Of a stretch of 8,887 nucleotides of DNA, positions 1-5,164 are shown piece by piece. Positions within the stretch are counted from its first letter, which is position 1. Each line of letters opens with the position of its first letter. Position numbers and translations under genes: made by a program. The stretch is from DASSKF01 sp035690725 (lineage in GTDB: Bacteria > Actinomycetota > Actinomycetes > Actinomycetales > Dermatophilaceae): positions 1 to 8,887 of the forward strand of contig DASSKF010000060.1 of assembly GCA_035690725.1 (NCBI GenBank), written 5' to 3'. A model generated the notes under the pieces. That model made no database searches. It saw only the letters and a list, made by a program, of their open reading frames with translations, and had not been told where the DNA came from.

Positions 1-33
1 GGCGCCGGCGTTCTCGTTGGTGGTGTCAGCCAC
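1..33 (-). CDS. rpsI: Ribosomal protein S9 (uS9), N-terminal fragment cut by the window edge
   Basis: Only the first 11 codons are present: GTG start at 31-33, reading M-A-D-T-T-N-E-N-A-G-A. A clear Shine-Dalgarno AGGAGA (minus strand, 37-42) lies 3 nt before the start. The assignment rests mainly on position: it begins 39 bp after the rplM stop on the same strand, and rplM-rpsI is a near-universal bacterial gene pair encoding large-subunit L13 and small-subunit S9. The acidic/polar, low-complexity N-terminus is usual for actinobacterial S9, which has an extension before the conserved core. It is almost certainly co-transcribed with rplM. The visible residues alone would not identify it. Confidence 0.8.
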   Translation of the reverse strand, partial: MADTTNENAGA

Positions 34-72
34 GGTTCTCCTCGTTTCTTCTCGCGAGAGGTCCTGGCGGAC

Positions 73-516
73 TTACTGCGCGACCTGTGAGATCTCGAAC
101 GGCACCGGCTTCTGGGCCTGGTGCGGGTGGGTGTCCCCGGCGTAGACCTTCAGCTTGCTCAGCTGCTGACGGGCCAGGGAGTTCTTCGGGAGCATGCCGC
201 GCACGGCCTTCTCGACCGCCTTGGTCGGGTTCTTGGCGAGCAGCTCCTCGTAGGACTGCGACTTCAGGCCGCCCGGGAAACCGGAGTGGCGGTAGGCCAT
301 CTTCTTCTCGAGCTTGTGCCCGGTCAGCGCCACCTTGTCGGCGTTGATGATGATGACGAAGTCGCCGGTGTCGACGTGCGGCGCGAAGGTCGGCTTGTGC
401 TTGCCGCGCAGCAGCTGCGCGGTCTGGCTCGCGAGCCGGCCGAGCACGACGTCGGTGGCGTCGATGATGTGCCAGGCGCGCGTGATCTCGCCCGGCTTCG
501 GGGTGTACGTACGCAC
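73..516 (-). CDS. rplM: 50S ribosomal protein L13 (uL13)
   Basis: This 147-residue protein is the normal length for bacterial L13, an early-assembling large-subunit protein that binds 23S rRNA. Recognisable segments in order are the N-terminal W-H-I-I-D-A-T-D-x-V-L-G-R-L-A region, R-G-K-H-K-P, the G-D-F-V-I-I-I-N-A-D-K-V core, the L-T-G-x-K-x-x-K-K region, a G-x-x-P-G-G-L loop and the A-V-x-G-M-L-P-K-N helix, then L-K-V-Y-A-G-x-x-H-P-H near the C-terminus. The start is GTG at 514-516, giving M-R-T-Y-T-P-K; a GAGGG Shine-Dalgarno (525-529) lies 8 nt upstream. It is followed after 39 bp by rpsI on the same strand and forms an operon with it. A probable promoter lies at 634-663, leaving a leader of about 110 nt. 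Confidence 0.98.
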   Translation of the reverse strand: MRTYTPKPGEITRAWHIIDATDVVLGRLASQTAQLLRGKHKPTFAPHVDTGDFVIIINADKVALTGHKLEKKMAYRHSGFPGGLKSQSYEELLAKNPTKAVEKAVRGMLPKNSLARQQLSKLKVYAGDTHPHQAQKPVPFEISQVAQ

Positions 517-633
517 GGTCGTCGCCCTCGTTCTCTCGTGTACTGGCAGTGTCAGCGGTTCTGCGGTGCGCCCGCGCCGTCCTCCGGCGCCGTGGCGGTG
601 CGACCGCCGGCCGCATCCCGCACAACTCCACCC

Positions 634-663
634 AGTTTACGGGCGGCCGCTGCGGCCCTCCAA
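634..663 (-). promoter_or_regulatory. Candidate rplM-rpsI promoter
   Basis: Reading the minus strand, a -35-like TTGGAG (658-663) is followed by an 18-bp spacer and a -10-like TAAACT (634-639), which fits the TANNNT consensus of actinobacterial housekeeping promoters. Transcription would start near 627, giving a 5' leader of about 110 nt before the GTG of rplM. The spacer holds a GC-rich near-palindrome (GGCCGCAGCGGCC). It is called by eye; the position in the gap upstream of a ribosomal operon supports it, but the -35 match is partial. Confidence 0.5.
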
Positions 664-724
664 ATCCAACCCGAAGGCTTGGGGCGCAAGCAGATTCGGG
701 TACCCACACGGCATACAGTGCAGC

Positions 725-757
725 TTGTGCACAGGAAGTGTGCACAGCTATTGTGCA
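725..757 (+). promoter_or_regulatory. Core promoter of the ArsR-type gene with three phased TGTGCA boxes (probable operator)
   Basis: TGTGCACA occurs at 726-733 and 739-746, and TGTGCA at 752-757, each starting exactly 13 bp after the last; the first two copies match over nine bases (TGTGCACAG). TGTGCACA is itself a perfect 8-bp palindrome. The array covers a plausible core promoter: -35-like TTGTGC at 725-730, 18-bp spacer, and -10-like TATTGT at 749-754. The -10 ends 6 nt before the ATG at 761, so the transcript would be leaderless, which fits the lack of a good Shine-Dalgarno. A DNA-binding protein occupying these boxes would cover the whole promoter. The obvious candidate is the ArsR-type protein encoded immediately downstream (autorepression); that assignment is inference. 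Confidence 0.6.
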
Positions 758-760
758 GGT

Positions 761-1375
761 ATGCCGCCCCGCAGGCGCCGCTCGTCGGCCCCCTCCCGCT
801 CCACCCGCGCCCGGTTGGACCGCCCGGCACTGCACGCGCTGGCCCACCCGCTGCGGTCCCGCCTGCTCGGGCAGCTGCGGGTGCACGGCGACGCCACGGC
901 GACCGAGCTGGCGCAGACCCTCGGCACCAACACGGGGGCGACGAGCTACCACCTGCGCCGGCTGGAGGAGGTCGGGCTGGTGGCCGACACCGGCGCCGGG
1001 TCGGGGCGGCGACGGGTGTGGACCGCGGTCCCGGAGCGAGCCGCGCCCGACGACGGGCCCGACGTGCCGGACGAGCCGCTCGACGAGGACGACGCGGCTG
1101 CCCTGGCCTGGCTGGAGCGGGACTACGTGGACCACTTCGCCGGCCAGGCCGTCGGCTGGCTGGACACCCGGGACGCCTGGCCGCAGCCGTGGGCCGACGA
1201 GTGCGGGCTGGCCGACCACGCCGTGCTCGTCAGCGCCGAGCAGCTCGTGTCGCTGCAGGCCGAGCTGGGCGAGGTGCTGGCCCGCTACCGGCGTGCCGGG
1301 GCCGGGCACCCCGGCGCGAAGCGGGTCGTGGTCTACACCTGCCCGCTGCCGGTCGACGCCCCGCCGATGCGGTGA
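761..1375 (+). CDS. ArsR-family winged helix-turn-helix transcriptional regulator
   Basis: This 204-residue protein starts with an arginine-rich tail (residues 1-20), followed by a winged helix-turn-helix at about 21-90. The segment A-L-A-H-P-L-R-S-R-L-L (26-36), the T-A-T-E-L-A recognition-helix entry (46-51), T-N-T-G-A-T-S-Y-H-L-R-R-L (56-68) and the basic wing R-R-R-V-W (83-87) are typical of the ArsR/HTH_20 type. No cysteine-based metal motif of classical ArsR/SmtB is seen. After an acidic linker (92-112) comes a C-terminal region rich in Trp and Asp that ends K-R-V-V-V-Y-T-C-P-L-P, seen in actinobacterial members of this subfamily that often control transporters; its ligand is unknown. 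The ATG at 761 is preferred because the conserved domain begins soon after and a -10 lies 6 nt upstream. It is transcribed alone, divergently from rplM, and probably represses itself through the TGTGCA boxes. Confidence 0.9.
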   Translation: MPPRRRRSSAPSRSTRARLDRPALHALAHPLRSRLLGQLRVHGDATATELAQTLGTNTGATSYHLRRLEEVGLVADTGAGSGRRRVWTAVPERAAPDDGPDVPDEPLDEDDAAALAWLERDYVDHFAGQAVGWLDTRDAWPQPWADECGLADHAVLVSAEQLVSLQAELGEVLARYRRAGAGHPGAKRVVVYTCPLPVDAPPMR

Positions 1376-1386
1376 CGGTGACCGAT

Positions 1387-1411
1387 CCCCGATCTCGGGG
1401 GTCCTGCACGC
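1387..1411. repeat. Intergenic hairpin repeat, copy 1
   Basis: A 25-bp unit beginning with the hairpin CCCCGATCTCGGGG (stem CCCCG/CGGGG, loop ATCT) and ending with TCCTGCACGC. It matches copy 2 (1439-1463) at 24 of 25 positions, the only difference being G at 1401 against A at 1453. It lies 11 nt after the stop of the ArsR-type gene in the gap between two convergent genes, so it may help end transcription from the left. No T-tract follows, so it is not a classical intrinsic terminator. Confidence 0.75.
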
Positions 1412-1438
1412 CCGGGTCCGCCCTTTGGCGCCCGGTAG

Positions 1439-1463
1439 CCCCGATCTCGGGGATCCTGCACGC
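1439..1463. repeat. Intergenic hairpin repeat, copy 2
   Basis: The second copy of the 25-bp unit lies 52 bp from the first in the same orientation. Its hairpin arms are unchanged, and the single substitution (A at 1453) falls just outside the stem. Read on the minus strand, the hairpin comes about 38 nt after the stop of the transglutaminase-like gene, so the two copies are spread across the convergent gap (1376-1490). The rest of this gap holds no gene. Confidence 0.75.
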
Positions 1464-1490
1464 GCAAGGCCCGACCGACTCCGCGGCCCG

Positions 1491-2435
1491 TCACACCGAG
1501 GTCACCGTCTCCGTCCGGGTGACGAGGTCGACCCGGGCCCGGTCGTCGAACGGCGAGAACCGCTGGATCCACCGCCCGGGCCGCAGTCGCTCGTCCTCCC
1601 GGTAGCGCCCGAGCAGCTCGACCTCGGCGTCGCGGCTGCCACCGTCGGCAGCGACCAGCAGCTGCGCCACCTCGTCGACGAGCGCCACGTCGGTCTGCAG
1701 CGGTGAGCCGACCAGACCCCACACGTCCCACAGCAGCAGCTCGTCCCCGAACCGGTGCGCCACCTCGCGGAGCACGTAGTCCCGGATGAACTCCGGGCCC
1801 CGGTGCGGCACCGACGGGTCCACGCCGAAGCGGTCGGCGTCCAGCTCGCCACGCCGGTACCCGCGCCAGGCCGTCGCGGCGGTGAGGAACGGCGCCCCCT
1901 CCCCCACGGCCATGTTCCGGGGATCCGGCAGCGCGGCCGTGCCTTCGGTCGGCTCCGGGTCGAAGCGCATCCACCGACCGCCGAGCCAGGCCTCGGGAAC
2001 GACGTGGTCGTGGTGCCACCCCTGGGTGAAGTACCCGGCGAACCCGATGCGGCTCCGCGCGGGGACACCGTGGTGGCGCAGCGCCGCGACACAGAACAGG
2101 GTGTGGTCCCGGCAGCAGCCCTGGACCCGGCTCACCTCTGCCCGCGGCACGGACAACGGTGCGTCGTGCCGCTCCCGGTCACGGCCCAGGATCGCCTCCA
2201 CCCACCGCAGGTGTATGTCGTCCCGCCCCTCCTCCGGCAGGTCCACCTCCGCGGCCCGGTAGTGGGCGATGACGTTGCGGGCCACCCGGGACAGGCCCTC
2301 CAGGTCGGTCGGCACGTCGTCCAGGAGCGCGGCGTGCCGCCCCGGGTCGGAGTGGGGACTGTGCGCCGCGTGGTCGACGACACCTGCCTCCGGCACGGCA
2401 GGATCCGCGGCCAATCCGGTCTCAACGGTGCTCAT
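1491..2435 (-). CDS. Transglutaminase-like cysteine hydrolase
   Basis: This 314-residue protein shows a transglutaminase-like (papain-fold) core. The segment Q-G-C-C-R-D-H (105-111) followed by a hydrophobic helix and H-G-V-P-A-R (122-127) resembles the nucleophile region, with Cys108 the likely catalytic cysteine. H-D-H-V-V-P-E-A-W (142-150) supplies His144, and W-M-R-F-D-P-E (155-161) supplies Asp159, completing a Cys-His-Asp triad. The C-terminal half (F-L-T-A-A-T-A-W-R-G-Y, then E-L-L-L-W-D-V-W-G) looks like an added domain of one actinobacterial subfamily. There is no signal peptide or membrane segment, so it is probably cytoplasmic. The ATG at 2433-2435 overlaps the stop of the upstream MerR gene as ATGA, and AGAGGAC (2441-2447) lies 5 nt before it, so translation is coupled. 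Peptidase, amidase or deamidase activity is possible; the substrate is unknown. Confidence 0.87.
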   Translation of the reverse strand: MSTVETGLAADPAVPEAGVVDHAAHSPHSDPGRHAALLDDVPTDLEGLSRVARNVIAHYRAAEVDLPEEGRDDIHLRWVEAILGRDRERHDAPLSVPRAEVSRVQGCCRDHTLFCVAALRHHGVPARSRIGFAGYFTQGWHHDHVVPEAWLGGRWMRFDPEPTEGTAALPDPRNMAVGEGAPFLTAATAWRGYRRGELDADRFGVDPSVPHRGPEFIRDYVLREVAHRFGDELLLWDVWGLVGSPLQTDVALVDEVAQLLVAADGGSRDAEVELLGRYREDERLRPGRWIQRFSPFDDRARVDLVTRTETVTSV

Positions 2436-3259
2436 GTGCTGTCCTCTCGGTAGGGCTGGGCGATGTCGGCGACGTGTTGTGGGCCCGGTGTGCCGTCCCA
2501 CGCCACGAGGTAGAGCTCGCGACTGGGGTCCTCGGCCACGCCGTGCTCGCCGATCCAGCGGGCCACGGCGTCGTAGGCGTGCAGGATCTCGGGGTAGCGG
2601 CACTGCTCGGCGGTGATCGGTGTCCAGGCTTCCCGGTGGGCCCGCTCGACCCGGACCGCCACGTCACCCTCCGGCTCGACCACGCCCTCGAAGGGCACGC
2701 AGACCTCGATCGGTCCGTCCGAGTCCGGGCTCACCACGCCGTGGTAGAGCACCCAGAACTCCTCGCTGCGCTCGGCGCGGGACCGGTCCAGCAGGTCGCG
2801 CAGGTCGGCGACGCATCGCATCATCGTGTCGACGAGGTCCGGTTGCAGGACGCGTGCCTGCAGGCACGCCACCGTGCGGTCGACGGTTGTCCGGCAGCCG
2901 ACGTCGAACGCCGGCGCGGGCCCGCCGCTCCACGTCCCGACCAGGTAGTCGACCGTGCCGCGCCGCTCGACCAGCCGCCGTTCCTCCCCCTCCCACCAGG
3001 CCAGCAGCCGGTGCGCCGCAACGGTGTCCGGCTCGGCGAGCACCTCGGCCACCGTGGCCAATGGCATGTCGAGGCGACGCAGCAGCGAGATGCGGCGTGC
3101 CCTGGCCAGCTGCTCCGTCACGTAGTAGCGGTACCCGGTCAGGCCGTCCACGTGCGCGGGCCGGAGCAGGCCCGACTCGTCATACAGGCGGAGGGCCTTC
3201 GCGGACAGACCGGACTCGCGGGCGAACTCACCGATCGTGAGCAAGGGCTGGGACGTCAC
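2432..3259 (-). CDS. MerR-family regulator with GyrI/BmrR-like effector-binding domain
   Basis: This 275-residue protein has an N-terminal MerR helix-turn-helix: L-T-I-G-E-F-A-R-E-S-G-L-S (7-19), A-L-R-L-Y-D-E-S-G-L-L (22-32) and G-Y-R-Y-Y (42-46), then the dimerisation helix around 80-105. Residues about 120-275 resemble the GyrI-like ligand-binding fold of BmrR and other multidrug sensors: beta-strand/turn pattern V-L-Y-H-G, P-I-E-V-C-V-P-F, and a C-terminal Y-L-V-A-W ending I-A-Q-P-Y. No conserved metal-binding cysteines of metal-sensing MerR proteins are seen, which favours an organic ligand. The start is GTG at 3257-3259; there is no Shine-Dalgarno, but a -10 ends 6 nt upstream, so the mRNA is probably leaderless. 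The stop overlaps the next ATG as ATGA, making a two-gene operon with the transglutaminase-like protein, presumably its target. The sensor-domain call is less certain than the HTH. Confidence 0.92.
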   Translation of the reverse strand: MTSQPLLTIGEFARESGLSAKALRLYDESGLLRPAHVDGLTGYRYYVTEQLARARRISLLRRLDMPLATVAEVLAEPDTVAAHRLLAWWEGEERRLVERRGTVDYLVGTWSGGPAPAFDVGCRTTVDRTVACLQARVLQPDLVDTMMRCVADLRDLLDRSRAERSEEFWVLYHGVVSPDSDGPIEVCVPFEGVVEPEGDVAVRVERAHREAWTPITAEQCRYPEILHAYDAVARWIGEHGVAEDPSRELYLVAWDGTPGPQHVADIAQPYREDST

Positions 3260-3265
3260 GCGAGA

Positions 3266-3296
3266 AGTCTGGAGCCTGCCCCAGGGGCAAGGTCAA
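3266..3296 (-). promoter_or_regulatory. MerR-type promoter/operator with 19-bp spacer
   Basis: On the minus strand, TTGACC (3291-3296, -35) and CAGACT (3266-3271, -10) are separated by exactly 19 bp (3272-3290). The spacer carries a pseudo-palindrome centred on GCCCC-T-GGGGC, with flanking CCT/AGG extending the symmetry imperfectly. An overlong 19-bp spacer filled by a dyad is the hallmark of promoters that MerR-family activators distort to switch on. The -10 lies 6 nt before the GTG of the MerR gene, so transcription would begin at or next to the start codon. The -35 overlaps the last codons of the upstream ABC-F gene. Autoregulation by the encoded MerR protein is a strong inference. Confidence 0.8.
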
Positions 3297-4975
3297 CGCG
3301 CGCGGCGGACCCGTGCCTCGTCCCAGACCGGTTCGTCGGACTCGTAGACCGTGCCGTCCTCGCCGAACACGAGGAACCGGTCGAAGCCCCGCGCGAACCA
3401 CCGGTCGTGCGTGACCGCCAGCACCGTGCCCTCGAACGCGTCAAGGCCCTCCTCCAGGGCCTCGGCCGAGTGCAGGTCGAGGTTGTCGGTCGGCTCGTCG
3501 AGCAGCAGCAGCGTCGCGCCGGACAGCTCCAGCAGCAGGATCTGGAACCGTGCCTGCTGCCCGCCGGACAGCGAGTCGAAGGTCTGCTCGCCGGCCCGCG
3601 CCAGCTCGTAGCGGTCCAGCGCCCGGGACGCCTCGTCCCGCGGCCGGCCCCGGCGGTGCTCGTCGCCCCGGTGCAGGATCTCGAGCAGCGTGCGCCCCAC
3701 GAGCGCCGGGTGCTCGTGCGTCTGGGCGAACCACCCCGGCCGCACCCGCGAGCCGAGCCGCGCCATCCCGCTGTGGGACACCGGCGAAGGTATGACGTCA
3801 CCCACCGGCCGGTGCTCCGGCTCCGGGTCGCTGCCCCCTGCCGCGAGCAGCCGCAGGAAGTGGGACTTGCCCGACCCGTTGCTGCCGAGCACCGCGACCC
3901 GCTCGCCGTACCAGACCTCGAGGTCGAACGGCTCCATGAGCCCGGTGAGCTCGAGCCCGGAGCAGATCACCGCCCGCTTGGCGGTCCGTCCGCCCGTCAG
4001 GCGCATCCGGACGTTCTGCTCCCGCGCGATGACCTCGGGCGGCCCGGCCTCCTCGAAGCGCCGCAGCCGGGTCTGGGCCGCCTGGTAGCGGGCGGCCATG
4101 TCGGAGTTGTAGGCCGCCTTCTGCTTGTACATCAGCACGAGCGCCTTGAGCTTGGCGTGCTCCTCGTCCCACCGCCGCCGCAGCTCCTCCAGCCGGGCGT
4201 TCCGGTCGGCGCGCGCCTCGTGGTAGCTCGCGAAGCCGGCCGGGTGCACCCACAGCGTGCTGCCCGCCGCACCCGGCTCGAGGGTCGCGATCCGAGTGGC
4301 CACCCGGTTCAGCAGCTCCCGGTCGTGGCTGATGAACAGCACCGTCTTGGGCGAGGCGATGAGCTGGTCCTCCAGCCACCGCTTCGCCGGCACGTCGAGG
4401 TAGTTGTCCGGCTCGTCCAGCAGCAGCACCTCGTCCGGCCCACGCAGCAGCGCCTCGAGCACCAGCCGCTTCTGCTCGCCGCCGGACAGGGTGCGCACGT
4501 GCCGCCACTGCGCCTTCTCGAACGGCACGCCCAGCGCCGCCACCGTGCAGACGTCCCAGAGCGTCTCCTGCTCGTAGCCGCCGGCGTCGGCCCAGTCCGC
4601 GAGCGCCTGCGCGTAGCGCAGCTGGGTCGGCTCGTCGTCGACCTCCATCATCGCCAGCTCCGCGGCGTCGACGACCTGCGCCGCCTGCCGGACGCGCGGC
4701 GGCGCCACCGACACGAGCAGGTCCCGCACGGTCGAGTCGTCCCGCACCGACCCGACGAACTGTCGCATGACGCCGAGCCCGCCGCTGCGGGTGACCGCGC
4801 CCTCCCGGGCCGGCAGGTCCCCGGCGATGATCCTCGACAGCGTCGTCTTGCCGGTGCCGTTCGGGCCGATCAGCGCCACCTTCGCGCCCTCGCCCACCCG
4901 GAGGCTGACCTCGGAGAGCAGCGGACGGCCGTCGGCGAGCGCGTAGCTGACCGTGTTGACGTCGACGTGACCCAC
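3293..4975 (-). CDS. ABC-F family ATPase (twin nucleotide-binding domains, no membrane domain)
   Basis: This 560-residue protein has two ABC ATPase domains and no transmembrane segments, the ABC-F layout. Domain 1: Walker A G-P-N-G-T-G-K-T (37-44), signature L-S-G-G-E-Q (163-168), Walker B L-L-L-D-E-P (184-189, catalytic Glu188), switch His217. A charged linker helix pair (about 255-325, rich in Arg, Glu and Lys) follows, as in ribosome-binding ABC-F proteins. Domain 2: Walker A G-S-N-G-S-G-K-S (364-371), signature L-S-G-G-Q-Q (469-474), Walker B L-L-D-E-P (491-495, Glu494), switch His523. All ATPase residues are present. ABC-F proteins enter the ribosomal E site; some are translation factors, others protect ribosomes from antibiotics. 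Which applies here cannot be decided from the sequence. The start is taken as GTG at 4973-4975 (M-G-H-V-D-V); TTG at 4982-4984 is an alternative but overlaps the likely -10. No Shine-Dalgarno is seen. Confidence 0.93.
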   Translation of the reverse strand: MGHVDVNTVSYALADGRPLLSEVSLRVGEGAKVALIGPNGTGKTTLSRIIAGDLPAREGAVTRSGGLGVMRQFVGSVRDDSTVRDLLVSVAPPRVRQAAQVVDAAELAMMEVDDEPTQLRYAQALADWADAGGYEQETLWDVCTVAALGVPFEKAQWRHVRTLSGGEQKRLVLEALLRGPDEVLLLDEPDNYLDVPAKRWLEDQLIASPKTVLFISHDRELLNRVATRIATLEPGAAGSTLWVHPAGFASYHEARADRNARLEELRRRWDEEHAKLKALVLMYKQKAAYNSDMAARYQAAQTRLRRFEEAGPPEVIAREQNVRMRLTGGRTAKRAVICSGLELTGLMEPFDLEVWYGERVAVLGSNGSGKSHFLRLLAAGGSDPEPEHRPVGDVIPSPVSHSGMARLGSRVRPGWFAQTHEHPALVGRTLLEILHRGDEHRRGRPRDEASRALDRYELARAGEQTFDSLSGGQQARFQILLLELSGATLLLLDEPTDNLDLHSAEALEEGLDAFEGTVLAVTHDRWFARGFDRFLVFGEDGTVYESDEPVWDEARVRRAR

Positions 4976-4983
4976 GAGCGGCA

Positions 4984-5013
4984 AGTCTGACGCACGAGGT
5001 GCGCACTCGTCAT
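4984..5013 (-). promoter_or_regulatory. Candidate ABC-F promoter with an inverted repeat in the spacer
   Basis: On the minus strand, ATGACG (5008-5013, four of six -35 consensus bases) and CAGACT (4984-4989, the same hexamer as the -10 of the MerR operon) are 18 bp apart. The -10 ends 8 nt before the GTG at 4975, consistent with a leaderless transcript. The spacer and -35 contain the inverted repeat ACGAG-N7-CTCGT (4994-5010), a size and position suited to a repressor operator. The promoter is called by eye, and the -35 is weak. Confidence 0.45.
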
Positions 5014-5024
5014 ACCAATTTGGT
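5014..5024. repeat. Short AT-rich palindrome ACCAATTTGGT upstream of the ABC-F gene
   Basis: A perfect 5-bp inverted repeat around one central base, in a region otherwise very GC-rich. It abuts the -35 of the proposed ABC-F promoter on its upstream side, where an activator or repressor could bind. It is short enough that chance cannot be excluded. Confidence 0.4.
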
Positions 5025-5037
5025 GCCCACCATCTCG

Positions 5038-5110
5038 CGACCGGACACCGCGTGCGCGAGGGACCTCGGGCGATTCGCCCGAGGTCCCTCGCGCAACGCG
5101 TGTCCGGTCG
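5038..5110. repeat. Long imperfect inverted repeat (about 35-bp stem) in a divergent intergenic region
   Basis: The two arms pair over nearly their full length. An inner block (5053-5073 with 5075-5095) is perfectly complementary around a single T at 5074; a middle block (5049-5052 with 5097-5100) and an outer block (5038-5047 with 5101-5110) continue the pairing, interrupted only by one unpaired base on each arm (5048 or 5049, and 5096). The element sits between the divergent ABC-F (minus) and DinB-like (plus) genes, upstream of both proposed promoters. No T-tract follows on either strand, and no target-site duplication was recognised. It could be a mobile palindromic element, a protein-binding site or a leader structure. 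Confidence 0.9.
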
Positions 5111-5151
5111 GGGTGGCGGATGACCCGTGGCCGGGCCGGACCGGCGCACAG

Positions 5152-5157
5152 TAGGGT
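5152..5157 (+). promoter_or_regulatory. -10 element TAGGGT of the DinB-like gene (leaderless start)
   Basis: TAGGGT fits TANNNT and ends 7 nt before the GTG at 5165, placing the transcription start at or beside the start codon. The same TAGGGT-N7-GTG layout occurs at truA. The -35 region (about 5128-5134) has no good match. Confidence 0.55.
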
Positions 5158-5164
5158 CCGGCGG

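Noticed and set aside
26..1309. A 427-codon open frame on the minus strand
   Set aside because: It runs across rplM in another frame and antisense to the ArsR-type gene; the product is compositionally random and matches nothing.
1387..1463. The two 25-bp repeats as a small CRISPR array
   Set aside because: There are only two copies with a 27-bp gap, no cas gene nearby, and the unit is a terminator-like hairpin between convergent genes.
121..1605. A 494-codon open frame on the plus strand
   Set aside because: It runs antisense to rplM and overlaps the ArsR-type gene in a different frame, crossing the intergenic repeats; no domain is seen.
2474..4990. An 838-codon open frame on the plus strand
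   Set aside because: It lies antisense to the MerR and ABC-F genes, both of which have intact family motifs. Its translation is low-complexity (Arg, Leu, Val, Gln, His) with no domain, as expected for an antisense frame in GC-rich DNA.
5038..5110. Long inverted repeat read as an intrinsic terminator or tRNA-like gene
   Set aside because: It lies upstream of two divergent genes rather than after a gene, has no T-tract on either strand, and shows no cloverleaf or CCA-type features.
5120..5164. ATG at 5120 as the start of the DinB-like gene
   Set aside because: It would add 15 Arg/Gly-rich residues, lacks a Shine-Dalgarno and contains the TAGGGT -10; the GTG at 5165 fits better.
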